From contig OW028580.1 of the NCBI GenBank assembly GCA_932294295.1, positions 9,329,374 through 9,393,373 on the forward strand: a stretch of DNA of 64,000 nt, in the 5' to 3' direction. Origin of the DNA: Alitta virens (taxonomy: Eukaryota; Annelida; Polychaeta; Phyllodocida; Nereididae). The position numbers were made by a program, and so were the translations under genes. The notes beneath the pieces are model-generated. The model was not told the DNA's origin. It made no database searches and worked only from the letters and a program-made list of their open reading frames with translations. Positions 24,401-39,400 of the stretch are shown here, in pieces (position 1 is the first letter of the stretch; every line of letters starts with the position of its first letter).

Positions 24401-27400
24401 CAAAAAAGAAAAGAAGGCCATCCATGCCAAAAGCCTGTATTGCATGGACTGAACAGCTTCATTAAATAAAAGTTTGCTATGGTAATTCTGATAGTGAAAT
24501 GACTCACCAGACCTTCGATTCCATACAAACTCCAAATAAGTCTATAGCATCCAGCATCACTACAGCCAAATCAAATTAACTATTGCTATACTGAGACGTT
24601 AGAACTAAAAAGATTTTATTGGTGTACTAACCAAGATTGCATTCTTGCACAGTGTTCATATAGCCATAGACAGGACTGTGACCAAATATAACCAGCATGG
24701 TGTTGTTGTAGATATGCGCAGTATGGGCCACCACAGCAATGACCTCATTTTTTCGTTCATCCTCGTCACTTTCAGCCTCCGTAACTTTGATGAGTTTCCA
24801 TTCCAATGTTGTTGTATTGAAACTCCACAACTCTGACGTGATATTCTTTCCTTTCAATCCTCCATACATCAAAATAGCATCCTAACAAAATAAGACACTC
24901 ATTTCAATTTTACTCAACATATATTTCGTCACAAAAACCATGGTATTTGACATTTGAATCAGTATTTTAATATTGACATTTTTAAGTAGTGCTTTACTTT
25001 CTAGAAAAAAACCATACAAATTGACAGTATTATAGAATACAAAAACACAACAGTTCCAAAGAGCACAGACTACTGAGATCGCTTTACATTCAAAGCAAAA
25101 TTTTGACATATTTCAACTCAAATTACACCATTCATTCACAATAGGGACACCCACAAGCAAAAAAATCTCTATTTTCTGTAATTTAAGATGACAATCCCTT
25201 CAACAAACTTTTGTTATTACACAGGGAAAGGCAATAACACTATCGATGCATGTGGATAATGTTCTAAATTATACTTACATGCCACAGAACTAATGAATGA
25301 CCATATCGCTGGTCAGGCCATGGACTGTCTGCTCGATTCTTGTCAATAATTGTCCATCTTTGTGAGAAAAAGTCAAACCTGAAAAAAGGCAAAGTGATTT
25401 CTTTAAAAAGATCACATCATTAATATTCTTAAATCTGTCTTGGTTAAAAACCTCTTTTTAAGCAAATCCCATTTAATAGGCAAAGAATATGTTTGTATTT
25501 TACTATTCAAATTCACTAATAACCCGTTTATACCTGCATAAAAGACAGGTATGTGCAAACAATTTATAGAACATCCAGATTGCATCGCACAAAGTAAATG
25601 TATTATATCGTCTTTCAGTATTTTTGTGTCTGAATGTCATGCAGTCTCAATTTTACTGGTCTGAAACTTTGCAGTTGATGTGACAAGCTGTAAGCAGCAG
25701 ACATAATGAGACAAACAGCATTGAAGGCCACATCAGGTCTGTTAAATATTATATTTGCAAACATCATACCGAGCCAGTTCCTGGAAAGGATGACCAGGAA
25801 AGCTGTCACCAGACACAATGTACATGACGTCACCCTGAACGACCGATTTATGCGATGCTCTCGCAGAGGGAGCATCTACCAGATCCACTGGTTCCCACAC
25901 TCCTTTCTCAGGGGGTATGCTGCAGTCCATGCCTGTGATTGAACATAATAACCAAGACATATCACAGCTTACAATTACATAATGTTTGCTCCATTCCTTA
26001 CAAACTGCTACATCACTTTTGTGTCCTTTTAGATTATTACATTGCCTTTCATCCCATTTCTTACAAATTATATGCAACATGAAGGTAGATAATTTGATAC
26101 AGTAATCATATGTGTATGTGACCAAAAAGGAGAATAGGCTTTGCAGAAACATTTCTATCGTAAATACACAGTGTAGCAACTCTTGTCTAAATGTATAGCA
26201 GCTTTATTTTACCGACTTATTTTTAAACCTGAAACAAAGGGCTTTTCTGAGGTTAATATGCTACTTTGTAAATGCACTGGGTTAAGAGTCAGCCTCCACA
26301 TTATGGCCATACCAAAATATAAATAAAAGCAAATAGTCAGACGCTTACCTCTCCATCCATTGTGGCACTGACATTTGCGCTTGCTGCCTATTTCAGTGCA
26401 ATCCCCATGTCCCGAACAAGAATTGAGACACTCCTCAAACTCACAACCATCACCCGTTGTCCCGGAATCGCAACGACAAGTAAAGTCAGGCTGACAAGTC
26501 CCCCGAGTTGAGCAATCCAAAGGACATGCATCCATTCTGAAAAAACCATACAAAAACAAATTACTTCGGCAACACAAACTGGATCATCTTTAGCACATGC
26601 AGTAATTACATGACTCATTTAACAGAATGTAAAGGCTGTGTTGAGAAAGCAGTTTTTTAATTTCAACTGATTGATTAGGCTTCACCATCCTATGGTTAAG
26701 ACCTTCATTTTGACAGTATTCTCCCCCCCTCCCCCCCCCCCCCGTTTTATTTTCGAGTTCGATCGCGACACTTTTTCAGTATGTACCTTGTGGAAAGACA
26801 TTAAATTAACCCGGTATTAGTGACCTTGACCTATTTTTCAAGGTCACAGAGCTCCTCAAAGACGAAAATCACAATATTTCAAAGTGGATTTTTTTCCTGT
26901 GATTAATGAAGTTGCAGAAAAGTGGCTATAACATGTTTGTCAGTGACTAAAATACTACCACCATGCATCTTTAAAAAAATATTGTAATAAAGTGTGTCAT
27001 TACCTCCCCCCCCCCCCCCTCAATCAACTGTCACAAACATAATGAGCATGTAGAAATATGCGGCACGGAATCTGGTGTTGATCAATGAAAAAGTTAGGGA
27101 ATTAGGGCACTTCAAAAATGTCATAACTTCGGATTAAGTACATCAATTTTAACCAAATTAGGGTCATGTACAGTTCTAGGATAGAGGAATATAGTTATGC
27201 AATATGAGTGACCTTGGGCCAAAGGTCAAGGTCAAAGGTGACCTCAAAGTAGCAGATTTTGAAAATTCATATCTTGGTGAATTTTTGTATTAAAATTTTG
27301 AAACCAATATTATGCAATCTTGGTTTAGTTTGCTTTGAAATTATTATATCAAATTTGCCCTAAGGGCAACAAAAGGTCAAATGTCAAGGTCATATGTGAA

Positions 27401-30400
27401 AATGTCAGTCTACAAGTTGACTGCTTAATAATTATTTAGCACTCGCAGTCAACCTAAACTCACATGGACTATATTTACGTTATCACTACACACATTAAAA
27501 TGTATTGCCGGCCGCACAAAATAGTCCTATGTTCACTGCACTAGATTGCCTCACAAAAAGTATATAATATCCGAATTTTGACGGATTTGTATTCCTTGTA
27601 TGATACTGAGCAACTTTGAATCAAGGACCATAGGGCAATAGTGGCTGGGTTAGTTGTGTGAGAATTTGGTGCTCAAGTTGTTCCAAACGAGTTTCCAGGG
27701 ACCCTCACAATTCGAGGGTCCCGATCAGAGACAGTGAAAAAGTAGTAATTTTTCTAGTTAGGCTTCACATATTACCATACTATGGTCCATAGGTGAAGAA
27801 TATTGTTTTTGGTATTTATTACATTGACCAAGTTTAAGTGACACTGACCTATTTTTCAAGGTCACAGGTCAATTTTTGTTCAAAATTGCAAGAATTTAAT
27901 ATTTAATAAATCTGAAACCATTATAGTAACATGAAAATGGCCTTGAATCTTGTTTTCAGTCTGCCATTGACACAGCCAAAACCAGAGCACGTAAGAAGCC
28001 AATGAGGGTGTCAAAAGTTGCCTTTTACTTGGGGCCAGTGCAGATAGAACTTTGAAGTGGATATCTTCAAAGCTTTTTTAAATATTGAAAAATAGGTAAG
28101 CATGTCTGTTTCACCATGATATATTTGTTTTAGCTTATAACATGCTATAGTAAACTACCTCAAACATGTACCCAAACAATTTGTCAAATTTGACCTTAAA
28201 GGTAATTTTCAAGGTCCTTTTGACTGTTAAATGGGAAACAAGCTTTTTTCAAAAAATCTAAAAAATATCTTAGAATTTAGCTTTTGAACTGAAAGGTTTT
28301 GCATTGAAGACATTGACATGTACATTATCAATATGTAACTGATTTTGAGAACATTATTTGTAGATTTGAAAAAAAAATAAATACGGGCAACTGATTTCTG
28401 AAAAATGAAATAGTGAAAATGGCCATTTTCAATGAGAAATATTCACTTTAGACAAATGCAAACCATTGTTGACCTCCCACAATGCACATGTGAGCTTTCA
28501 GAATCTGTTGTCAATTTTAACCTTTGACCTATACGTCTGACTACGTCAAGGTCAAATTCAAGGTCAACCGATTTACCAATAGTGAAATTGTGTTATTTAT
28601 TAATTTCAAGCATAAAAAATAATTCGATTTGAAACAGGCACGAGTAATTTATAATTATAATCAGGGTACACTAGAACTATGGAAACCTAACCCTTACTTT
28701 AACCTTAAAGCTAACCTTAACTCTAGCCCTAACTTTAACCTTAACCCGAACTTTAACCTTAACCTTTGCGCTAACTCTTTAACACATTTACTACATACAT
28801 CAAGTTGGTGAAACCTATTAACAGTTACAGAGTTCTAGTTAATTTTTATTACAAAATTACAGTTTTGGTGAAGCCCATGTATCTGTGACACAGAAATAGG
28901 AGATATATTTTCCTTAATATTTACACAAGTATTACCATTATTATGCACTGTTACACTTTCTATTGACGTCTTAAGTCGGTGAATATAACTCTTTATATTT
29001 GGGTTTCATGAGATGCTTTTAGAAATATCAAAACCAGACACCTGAGACAAAGAATGATTACATGCTTAACATAGCGGAACAACATGAGCAATGCCCAGTA
29101 CTATCGATCAATGACTGACTGACAACTGGATTGACAAGTGCTTAAGTATTCCACATCAGCAGATCAGAAAAAGCTAAAATGTGAATTGAAATATTGCAGA
29201 TTTGAAAATGTCAAGATATTTCTCATTTTTGTCTTTTCCTCTTTTTTTATGAGAATTTATGGCGAGTCAAAATTTCAAGGATGGGAAAATTCCGACATTT
29301 TCTAAATTTTGCCGGGCCGGTGACATTTTCTATAATTTCTGCCATTATCTGGAATATCTGTGTAACCTTGTGTCTACTTTATTTTCAATATGATCCAAGC
29401 CTTAACAACTGCTGCTGTACATGTTGAGTGAATAAGATAGTGAATTTATGTACACGCAGTATGGTGCAATCTGAGACAGACAACAGTAAATTACATATAT
29501 TGATCACACAACTGATCCTACCATTACACCAGAGGTGTTTATGAACCTCACCTGATTGTACATGGTCACTTTTACTTCATAATTCCACAAGTGGCATGAT
29601 CAGAGAATGTGAGGATAATATTTTCCAGAAAATGTCAGATTATGCCACCTTGGAAGATTTTGCCAAGCTGGAGAATTCCCAGTGGTATATTCCAGAAATG
29701 ACATAACAAATTAATTCCGAGATAATTGAAAATATCACCTGCCATTTTGTAGCATCATACCACCCTCAAGAACACTGCGTTCAAATAACTGCTAGTCAAA
29801 TACAGTGCAACACCATGATATCTCATTAGTACTTTTATTCTAAATCATAATACACCGGTTTACCACATTGTGGCACATTCCCATTAGAGCGCTGCATTGC
29901 ACAAACCTATTTGCTGTTAAAATAGTTCTACATAATATGTGGCGCGCCACGGGAAAAGGGGGCTTACGGGTGGTGACGTCATAACTGCGAAACTGGCGGG
30001 AAAATGCAAGCAAGCCATGCTGCGTAATAAATGATTGTCACATCAAAGACGGATAATCATACTGCTCTCTCCCTCTAAAATTGAATGGACTCACCCATGT
30101 TAGTCCCATTTCTGGGAAATGGGCTAGTTCATTTCAGTTTTAGGGATTAAAGCCAATATGCCTAAAAATAGTTTTACTACAAAATCGTTGAAAAACATTT
30201 GTCAAACATAATTCATAAAGAAATACAAAACAGGTATAACCTCTTTAGTGACAGTGTTATCATACCAGTCAGCGGCGGATCCAGAATTATGAGGAGGGGG
30301 GGCACAGTCATTAAATTACCTGTACCCTTGCTCTGACTGATGGCTATTTGGCAATGTAAAATCAGCGTGAAGGGGGGGGGGGGGGGTAGGGGCGCGTTGT

Positions 30401-33400
30401 CACCTAAATGCTAATTTCAAACGTGTATGTAGGTATGATAGTTAGGATGCAGATGTCTTAAATACAAAGAATATTTAATTCATAAAGACACATTTTTACG
30501 GAGCCAGTAAGAGGACAGGGCAGAAAAAAATATAATTTTCCCGTGCGCACGAGTTAATTCAAGAAATTTTTTATTTTTTTTTCCGTGCGCACGAGTTAAT
30601 TAAGTGGTGCTCACGAGAAACATTTGGTACGGACGGAAAATTTTTTTTCAGTTTAATTAAGTCGTGCGCACGAGATAATTAAGTTGTGCGCACGAGAAAA
30701 ATGGGCGCACACTTCTATCACTATCTTTTGTCTAGGCCGAATAGTTTTTATTTATTAGGAGTTAAAAATGCCGTTCCATTCAATGGCCAAGCCATCTGTA
30801 GTGAAGTGCACTCAGAGACCCCAGCCAATTAGGACATATGTCAGAAAGTTCATTAGATATATCTTGATTGCAAAAATGTATTGTGTTGTATTTCAGCAAC
30901 TAAAAATGCAAGAAAGATGGGGTTTTCAATTAAGCACATGAAATAACATGTTCTACCAAAAGATGGCAATCTTGTATATGTAGATTTCTACATGTATTTT
31001 GTACTTTGCTCTGTAAATTCAATAAGCATTTACATAGCTAGACAGACAGATAGATAAGTAAAAGATAGATATAGATTGATAGATTGATGGGTATTGATTG
31101 ACCAGTTGATATAACATCTACATGTGTGATTGATTGATTGATTATTGACCAATTGATATACCATATGTGTGATTGATTGATTGATTTGTTCATTGTTTAC
31201 TGTAAGGACTATTTTTCATTGCAAGGAACAGCATTTTTAAATGCAGTACTACCTAGAGAGAATTTGTGCAAATGTTTCTCGAGCACACCAAATGTTTCTC
31301 ATGCGCACCAAATGTTTCTCGTGCGCACAGGAAAAAAATATATTTTTCGTAAATTAACTCGTGCACACCGCAAATTTTAAAAACATTCATGTATATATAC
31401 ACTTAATTCTTGAAAAATGTGTGATATCAGCGCAAACAGAAGAATACCAGGGGTTATGAAATGTAGCAAACAACACAAGTTCAGCAATTTTGCATAATTG
31501 CCACAATTATAAAAAAGAAAGGGAAATATATGTCAAAATGAGGCTTCGAAATTGAAAGTATTACGATGTAGACATTTTAAAAGACCAATAACATGTATTT
31601 AGGTACACTACTAGGTGAGACCCAATTGATACAGGTTTTAGAAAACATGAATTTTTCACATTTTCCCTCATTACCAATTTTCTATGGTATTTATGGCCAT
31701 AAGGACACAAAAAGGCACAACTAAAATATTTTAGACATATAATAACAAAGCATGTAGGTGCAATAGTATCAGAGTACTGCTTGGAAAAGCAAAAAATTTT
31801 AAAAATGTTTTCCCAAATCCTTAAAACAAAGTTGAGACACGTCAATGAGACTATCAAAAGTCACAACTTGGCCATAAAAACTAATAAAAAATTATATCAA
31901 TGTATATACAATAGCGTTGGAGTTCTGCTTTGGAAATTAAGTGTGACAAACCCACCTGCACACACACTACATGTATAACTTTTTAATAGAGTATATATAC
32001 AGAAAGTCAACAGTGTAAAGCATGGAACAGCTTGGCAATGTTATTATAAGATCTACAAATAAAGAAATCAATCAAGTTCAGTACATCTGCAGTCTACAAT
32101 TGGTCTGCATTTCTATGCAGGTACTTCAAACCTCTGCCTGGGATAATAAAGCTAAAATATGGAAAAAAATTTAGGTGGTCAGCGTGATAATTTAAAATTA
32201 TTGGATGTTTCCTATTCTTGTTTTTTTTTTACCCACTCTTTCCGACTCATATCCAGCCTAATAATTTAATTGCAATGCTATAACTATAAAAGAAGGTGAT
32301 GTTATTGCATGCATTGGACTTCCAGAAACATTTTGAGACCGTTTTTCATTAGAAACTCAAAAGAGAACAATAATTTTAGGGGATCCGAAGAAAAAGCAAA
32401 CCAATTCAAGAAGTCTAATTTTTTAAAGGATCTTTTTCATGAATATTGCAATTAAAAAATGTCCAGCCATATGAGTTTAATATAACATTGGACCTGACTG
32501 TAATTTATTATAATAATCTATATGGGCCGTAAAGAAGGTGGGGTCACCGCACTTTTTTTCAAGAAAAACTGACCTTTTTATGATGTCCCCAATTGTTCCG
32601 AAATAATACTAAAGATATTGACCAGCAAAGCCATATACTTAAAGTTGAGCCTTTGGGCTATCATTTGGTATATTTGGCATAATTTTAGCATTAGATCTGA
32701 ATTAGTGCTGTCCCTTTTTAGTTCTATGTTCTTACTCTCATATACGGAAGCCTTTTAGTGCCACATACAACTTTTTTTTGGCGTTTCTGGCCACTTTATT
32801 TTTTTTGTTTTCGCTCAATTGGTTCAAGAAGGAGTTAAATGATATTGCATTTCGAATATTTGCATTTATTTTGCAAATATTTGAGTTTTTTACCACAATT
32901 TTTTTCAGAATTTGTGTCTTTTGCTACATAATTTTTTGCTCTGCTCAATTGGTTTCAGAAGGAGTTAAATAATTTTGCGTTAATTCGCAAATGTTTGCGT
33001 TTATTCACAAATGTTGTGAATAATAGCAAAATGATTCAACTATACTGTAAAATAATATATATAATAAATAATTTAAAAAACATTATGTAATGAAAAACAC
33101 AAACTCAAAAAAATTGCGTAGCAAAAAATGCACACAGGAAAAAATTATGTTGGACAAAACAAAGTGAAAAAATGTTATGTAGCGAAAAACACAAATGACG
33201 AAAAATCATGTAGCAAAGAACACATTGTAACGAATTATGTAGCAAAAAGTCACAAATAAAAAAAATATCATGTAGCAAAGAATGCATACTGAAAAACATT
33301 ATGTGTGAAACCACACAAATAAAAAATTATAATGTACCAAAAATGCCAAAAAAAAAAAAATGAAAAAACAATTGTATCATAAAAACACAAGCCAAAAAAA

Positions 33401-36400
33401 GTATGTAGAAAAAACGCAAATTAAAAAAATTATACAGCAAATAACCCAAATTTAAAATTATTTTTATCAAAAAACACAAATCTAAACAATTAAGTAGAAA
33501 AAAACGCTAAAAAAAAAAAGAAGTTGTGTGGCACTAGTACGCTTCCGTAGTTAGAATATTAACCTCAGCTGGTAGCTGATGTTTGAGGCTCAATTGTGTT
33601 AAAAATGTTGCACATATAATTATGAAATTTCAGAAAGATTTAGAAAATCACGACAAACACAATGCCAGATTTTGGTAATTGTTGGTGGATGAGCACCCAA
33701 GATAAAAAACCAAATACGGAGGGTGTCTTTACGTCGGAAACCGGGTTTTTAACACGCCAATTTTGATGTTGATTTTTACAAAAAGTTATTATTGTAGCAG
33801 CTCACAATTTTAGTTGAATATAGAACAGTTACCTTATGATTACATATCCAAATCGCGTAAGTTTTGAACAACGGATGGCGAAGATATGTCATAAAGTGTA
33901 ATGCATAGTTTTACAAGCGCCTGTGTTGCTCCTCGTTACGTCTGCAGTGGTAATATGCGCGAAAACATCAAATTTTCAAATACCCCATATGACCACTAAA
34001 TATTGAGATATCTGGAAATTTTTTACATTTCCAAAAACTAAACATGTTAGACAATAACTTGCCATCAAAAACTAATTTTTGAAAAATCCACCCATTAGCT
34101 CCCTTTTTACACGGTGCGTCACATATACAGAAAAATACAATTATGCACACACTGCACCATGTTATATAACTCCCAAGCTGAACAGAATGAGCCGACTCAG
34201 CCGAACATGGTAATTAGTAGGGCAATGCAGTTCACGCAGGTCGAGGGACATTCACAGGAATCAATCAAGGCGGACAAAAAAGAAGCCAGAGGTGTGGATG
34301 AACCTCACCTGTATGTGATGTTGAAGCCACTCATGTTGTACGCAGCATCGCTGTAAAAATGCAAGTAGGCTGAGCCCGATTGTACGACTATCTCTGGTAT
34401 CGTTTTCTCAGCATTTTCTGGGATCACCAAACCACTGGAAAAAAAAAGACATGACATATAATTTTTATAACCTATAACAGTAAGGTCAACTTTAAGCAAC
34501 TAGTCTTGAAGTATACTACAGTAGTAACAAAGATCAAGAAAATCATCTGGTACATGTATGGGATGCACTTCTGTAAACCCCACCTAAACAGGCTTCCAGG
34601 AATATCCACACTTCAAAACGAGTTACTCCCGCTCCCGAACAAAGAATTTCAGAAACCAAGAAAAGGAAATTTCAAATTTAGAAAGGAAATTATGAAATGT
34701 AATTACCATGAAACGTCCATCCAAAACAATGTAAAACATGATCATTCTGATAGTGAGGAATCAAAATGGCAAATTAGAAATTGTAACAAAACTGGCCTTG
34801 GTACATGTATAACATAGGCTTTCAATATTGGAAGCGCAAAAGGCAAATCAAACAACAAGTATATTGGCGGCAGGCCCAGATGGAAAGTTCACATTTACAT
34901 ATGATGTACACTACACCAATTATACAGCACCTGACAACTCGATATCTAATTAACATATGATCTGACAACAAGTTGTAGCGGACATCTGCCTGATCATATG
35001 CTGATAGCATTTGTAAATGTAAAGAGTACTAAAGTAATGCAATATACCAACAATAATAAGGCACAATGGAAGTTCAGTCACAGCAATTGTGAATCAAGTG
35101 ATCACAATGCCAACCAATTATCACCATGATCATAATTGTTGTTTTACATTTGAATTAATAGCCGGTTGATATTAACTAGAAATCATTAACAATTAATGAC
35201 TATTGTGTAGACAGTCATGTTGCACAGTCAACAATTAGCGGAACGAGAAGCCTCATTATTGCTGAATATTGAAAGCAAATATAGCACAATTTATCATTGT
35301 TCACACAATCTGGCATAGCAGTTTTACTCGGCGCATTCATAGCAAATTTCGAAGTGCTCATGCTTGCCACAATTTCCTTGTACATGTACATTGTCTAGAC
35401 GTATACGTCAGAAATGACATTCAGATCTATGTCAATAAAAGTATATATTTTCGTATAATTACGACACACTATTGTGATACTAATAACAAACGAGTATCAA
35501 AAAATATCATATCCTTGAAGATATCATTTGCATTGGTCTATCGCATTACCAGCATGTACATGATCAGTTATTGACACAAGAAACCATAAAGTGATAACAC
35601 AGGATAAATGGCCAAAAATAGAAACATTAGGCTGCGCTGCAGCAAAACCCTCAGCGAATCCCACATAGCACACAGACATCATCAAAATTGTTCAGTGTCC
35701 ATCCTACAGGCAGGAGGGCAGGGGTTACACAAAACTCTTTAACATGGCATAGTCACACTGAAATATCTCCTATCGGCGCTGAATCCAGAAGGGGGTGTTA
35801 CTCTTGTATTGATTACTGATAGTACCAACTATAGTGCAGAGGTACACATTACTCTGATACAATATTCATGTCATCATTTTCATGACGCAATCTTGTCTCA
35901 AGCACTCCAGCAAATGCTCCAGTAAATAAGTCGACATAGGGCTCCAAAATAGCAAATCAGCAGAGAGCCAAACCTTATACTTAAGTGAGTTGACCCTTAA
36001 AAGGGTTAAATTTCACTGCCCATTAACCACGAGGGTTTTGTTAACTAAAGAAATGGTTTGTACACATCAATTGAAGCTATAAAAAAAGTAATTTTGGCGT
36101 ATTTATATAGTTTTCACACTCCATATCAGTGAATATCATACACTGTGAACGGATGACAAGCCCATGTAATTGTTTCTGTTAGTTTGAAAGCTCTGACCAC
36201 GTTGACCACATGAGTATATTATGAAAATGCCCCAACTTTGTGGAATTTGCCTGGGGTACCTTTCCTGGGTGGTCTCAAGTGGCTTATGGACCTGATATAT
36301 ATCTGCACAATACAGTACAATAAGGTTTTTGTTTTTTGGTTTTTTTATATTTTTCCTTGTTTTCTGTCTGCCAAATGAGGTTAATATCGCGAGGGAAAAA

Positions 36401-39400
36401 TCCAACTTCATACATACTGCGCATATGTATGACACCACAATAGCATCCCACTTATTCGCAGAAAGTGCAGCAACTAGTGTATCATTGTCTACAGGCTTGG
36501 CGGTATAACAAAGCAATGACTAGAGCTGACGCTTCTCATAACGGAGAAACAGTTATGTAGTACTGAGGTACACCGTACACCCTTTGAGACTTGAAAAGTT
36601 TTTTAACCTTCAGCGAACAAAGTTCGAAGAGGGTAATTGTGTCTTTTCTGACATCTTTCATCAATAAAATTATATATGTTATTGTTATCGCCAGTGTCTG
36701 TCCGACGGGCGGGCGTAACAATTTTGTTTCTGGAGCAGAATTGTAACAGTAAATTACTGACACTAATACACTTAATCTAACGAAATTTTGTATAGTAATA
36801 CTCTATATGGCCCAGTGGTGCCTTTGATAGTCACATATGTCACAAAACTTTGAAAAAAATATTAATTTGTTGGTTTCCGGAGCAGAACTCTTGACACTAC
36901 TGCACCTACATGCTTAAAACTTGCCATATTATGTCTAAAACTGTGTAGTGGTGCCTTTAGGGGGTCTCATTGCTGTTGACTAGAGAATTTTTTGAGATAA
37001 GGGAAAAATATGGAAAATTCTTACTTTTTCAAACCTCCATACCAAAGACGCTATATACCCTACATGAGTGAAGTTTCATTAATAACATTTCTAAATTACA
37101 TTCATTTTAAGGCGTTGGGCTGCTTAATCAGGGCTGGAAGTACAGCGGTTCGAATCCAGTCCTGGGAAAGCCCTTTTTTTCTTTTTTTTCAACATGTTTA
37201 CATTTAATTTAATTAATATCTAGGATCGACTATTATCAAACAAGTCTGGTGCAGGTCTCTTTTTAAAGAGAGCTTTCCTTGTTATTACATAAAGTACTGA
37301 TTTGTTACAGCGTTGCCAGAATAATGGTTAAAATACAATATTTATTCAGATTGTACGATCAGCAGCAGACAGAAATAATGATGAGTTGATATAGGGATGC
37401 AAAATTCCCGGGAATTTTCACCGTGGAAATTTTCTGTGGAAATTTACGGGAAAATTGGAAATTTATGGGAATTTATAGGAAAATATGGGAATATAAGGGA
37501 ATTTATGGACATTATATGGGAATATAACTGCTAATGATTGAAATGATAAGAAAGGTGAATGTCTATTACCGTCTAAACATGCTAAATGATGTGTCAGCCT
37601 TTCAGCATACTTTTATTTACTCAGAAGACATCTGAATGTTTAGAAATATAGTTAGAAGAACAACAAGAAATGTTGCAACAGGTGGCAAGAACTTCAAGAT
37701 TCAAAATCACTTACAAAACAACAGAGATTAAGATAGGGTCAAAAGTATCAATTAAAGTACAGAACTAAGTTTGTCATTAAATCATACAACATTTTACTTC
37801 TGATCTTTAAACTTCATCGTCAATATCATTAAGTTTATATTCAGCAACAGATTCATAAGTAAGGCTTGTTGAAGAATCCAGAGATGGCTCAAACAACTGC
37901 AGGTTGGACTTGATAGAGACTAGCTGCTCCACCCTTTCATTGGTGAGCCTATTGCAATTTTTCGTGTGTACTCGGCTGAAAGAACCAATGCAGAATGATA
38001 CAAACGATCCCAGGATCCAAAGTTCCAAACTTCGCTGCTGCCACCTTGATGACAAAATATGCTGCAGTGGCTCCCAGACTAGAACAACCACTGGTGACTG
38101 TAAAGCACTATCACGCTATCTGCAGAGAGCCTGATTATGAAAGTTCTTTGTTCTTAGACAATTTCATTCCAGAAATATAAAATTTAAACCATGAATGGAA
38201 GTAAATCACGGAAAACAAAATGAATAACAAGCATTGACAAGAAATGTAGTTAGGCCAATAAGAATGTAAAAAATAAAATAAAAGGCCTTTCATTTTGAAA
38301 ATTCCCAATATTCCCAAAATTCCTGACGCTATAAATTCCCAGAATTTTTCTATGGAAAATTTCCAAAATTCCCAGAAACTTTCCCGGCCTTTGCATCCCT
38401 AAGTTGATTTTGGCATGGGGTCATGGGGTCCCCTCATCATTGCTACAATCTTATTACATCAAGCCCATAATTTTGGTCTTTTACTTGCAGCTGCTCAGTA
38501 TAGATGCCAATCATTGCAAAGTTATGTGGAAGTCTGTTTATCATTGTTTAAGATTATCATATGATTATCCTAATCATACTTACAAATTATATACATTTGT
38601 ATATGCTATAAGTAGATTAATTTTACATATTGTCACATTATGTCTATCCAGTCATGAGTAACAATGTAGTGTCCTGGTATCACAACTCTTATCCTTATCA
38701 TACTTACAAATAATGTAAATTTTAATATGCTAATAAGTAGATTAATTCTACATATTGTCACATTCTATCTGGTCCAGAGAAACAAAGTCCAGTGTCCTGG
38801 CACCCCAGGACAGACTTACCACTGTTTACCTGAACATCTTGGACTTAGAAAATTCATGAGACCATAATAACGTGACAACAGGTCTTAGTAAAAATAAAGA
38901 TGACGCTAAAAACACTTATCAAACTAACGCGACAGATCTCTCCGTCATCAATTGTCTTAGCGACAACAGATCAATGCCCTCCACGACCAACATCCATTAC
39001 TGGCATTAGGATGATTTGTGGTCCTTGTGAATTTATCATGGTGCGAAGTTTGCTGACCAATGAGAAATAACAGAGGACACAAGTTTAACAAATGTTTAAA
39101 GACCATGGGTTGAAGATATAAGTTTGCAGAAAGACTTGACTAAAACTGAGTAGTTGGTTTTGCAATCAAAATGATGAAAATTTACCAGGAAAGTCTCCCC
39201 CACCACTGTTCACAGCTTTCAGCCATGCACAAACCGTAAATGCTACATTAACCTACATGCACATTAAACTGCGGCAATCAAAATGCATATTATCACCTTA
39301 TTTTGACTAATAAAAATTGAGAACACCTCAAGTTGCTGGGACCCAAAACGGCGATGACAATGTAAAAGGATTCCAGAATTCATAATCTGACCATTCCATT

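Noticed and set aside
28629..28811. 60-codon Asn/Leu/Pro-rich frame
   Set aside because: Produced by the telomere-like repeat.
37106..37170. tRNA-Ser gene
   Set aside because: The 5' acceptor strand and D arm are missing.
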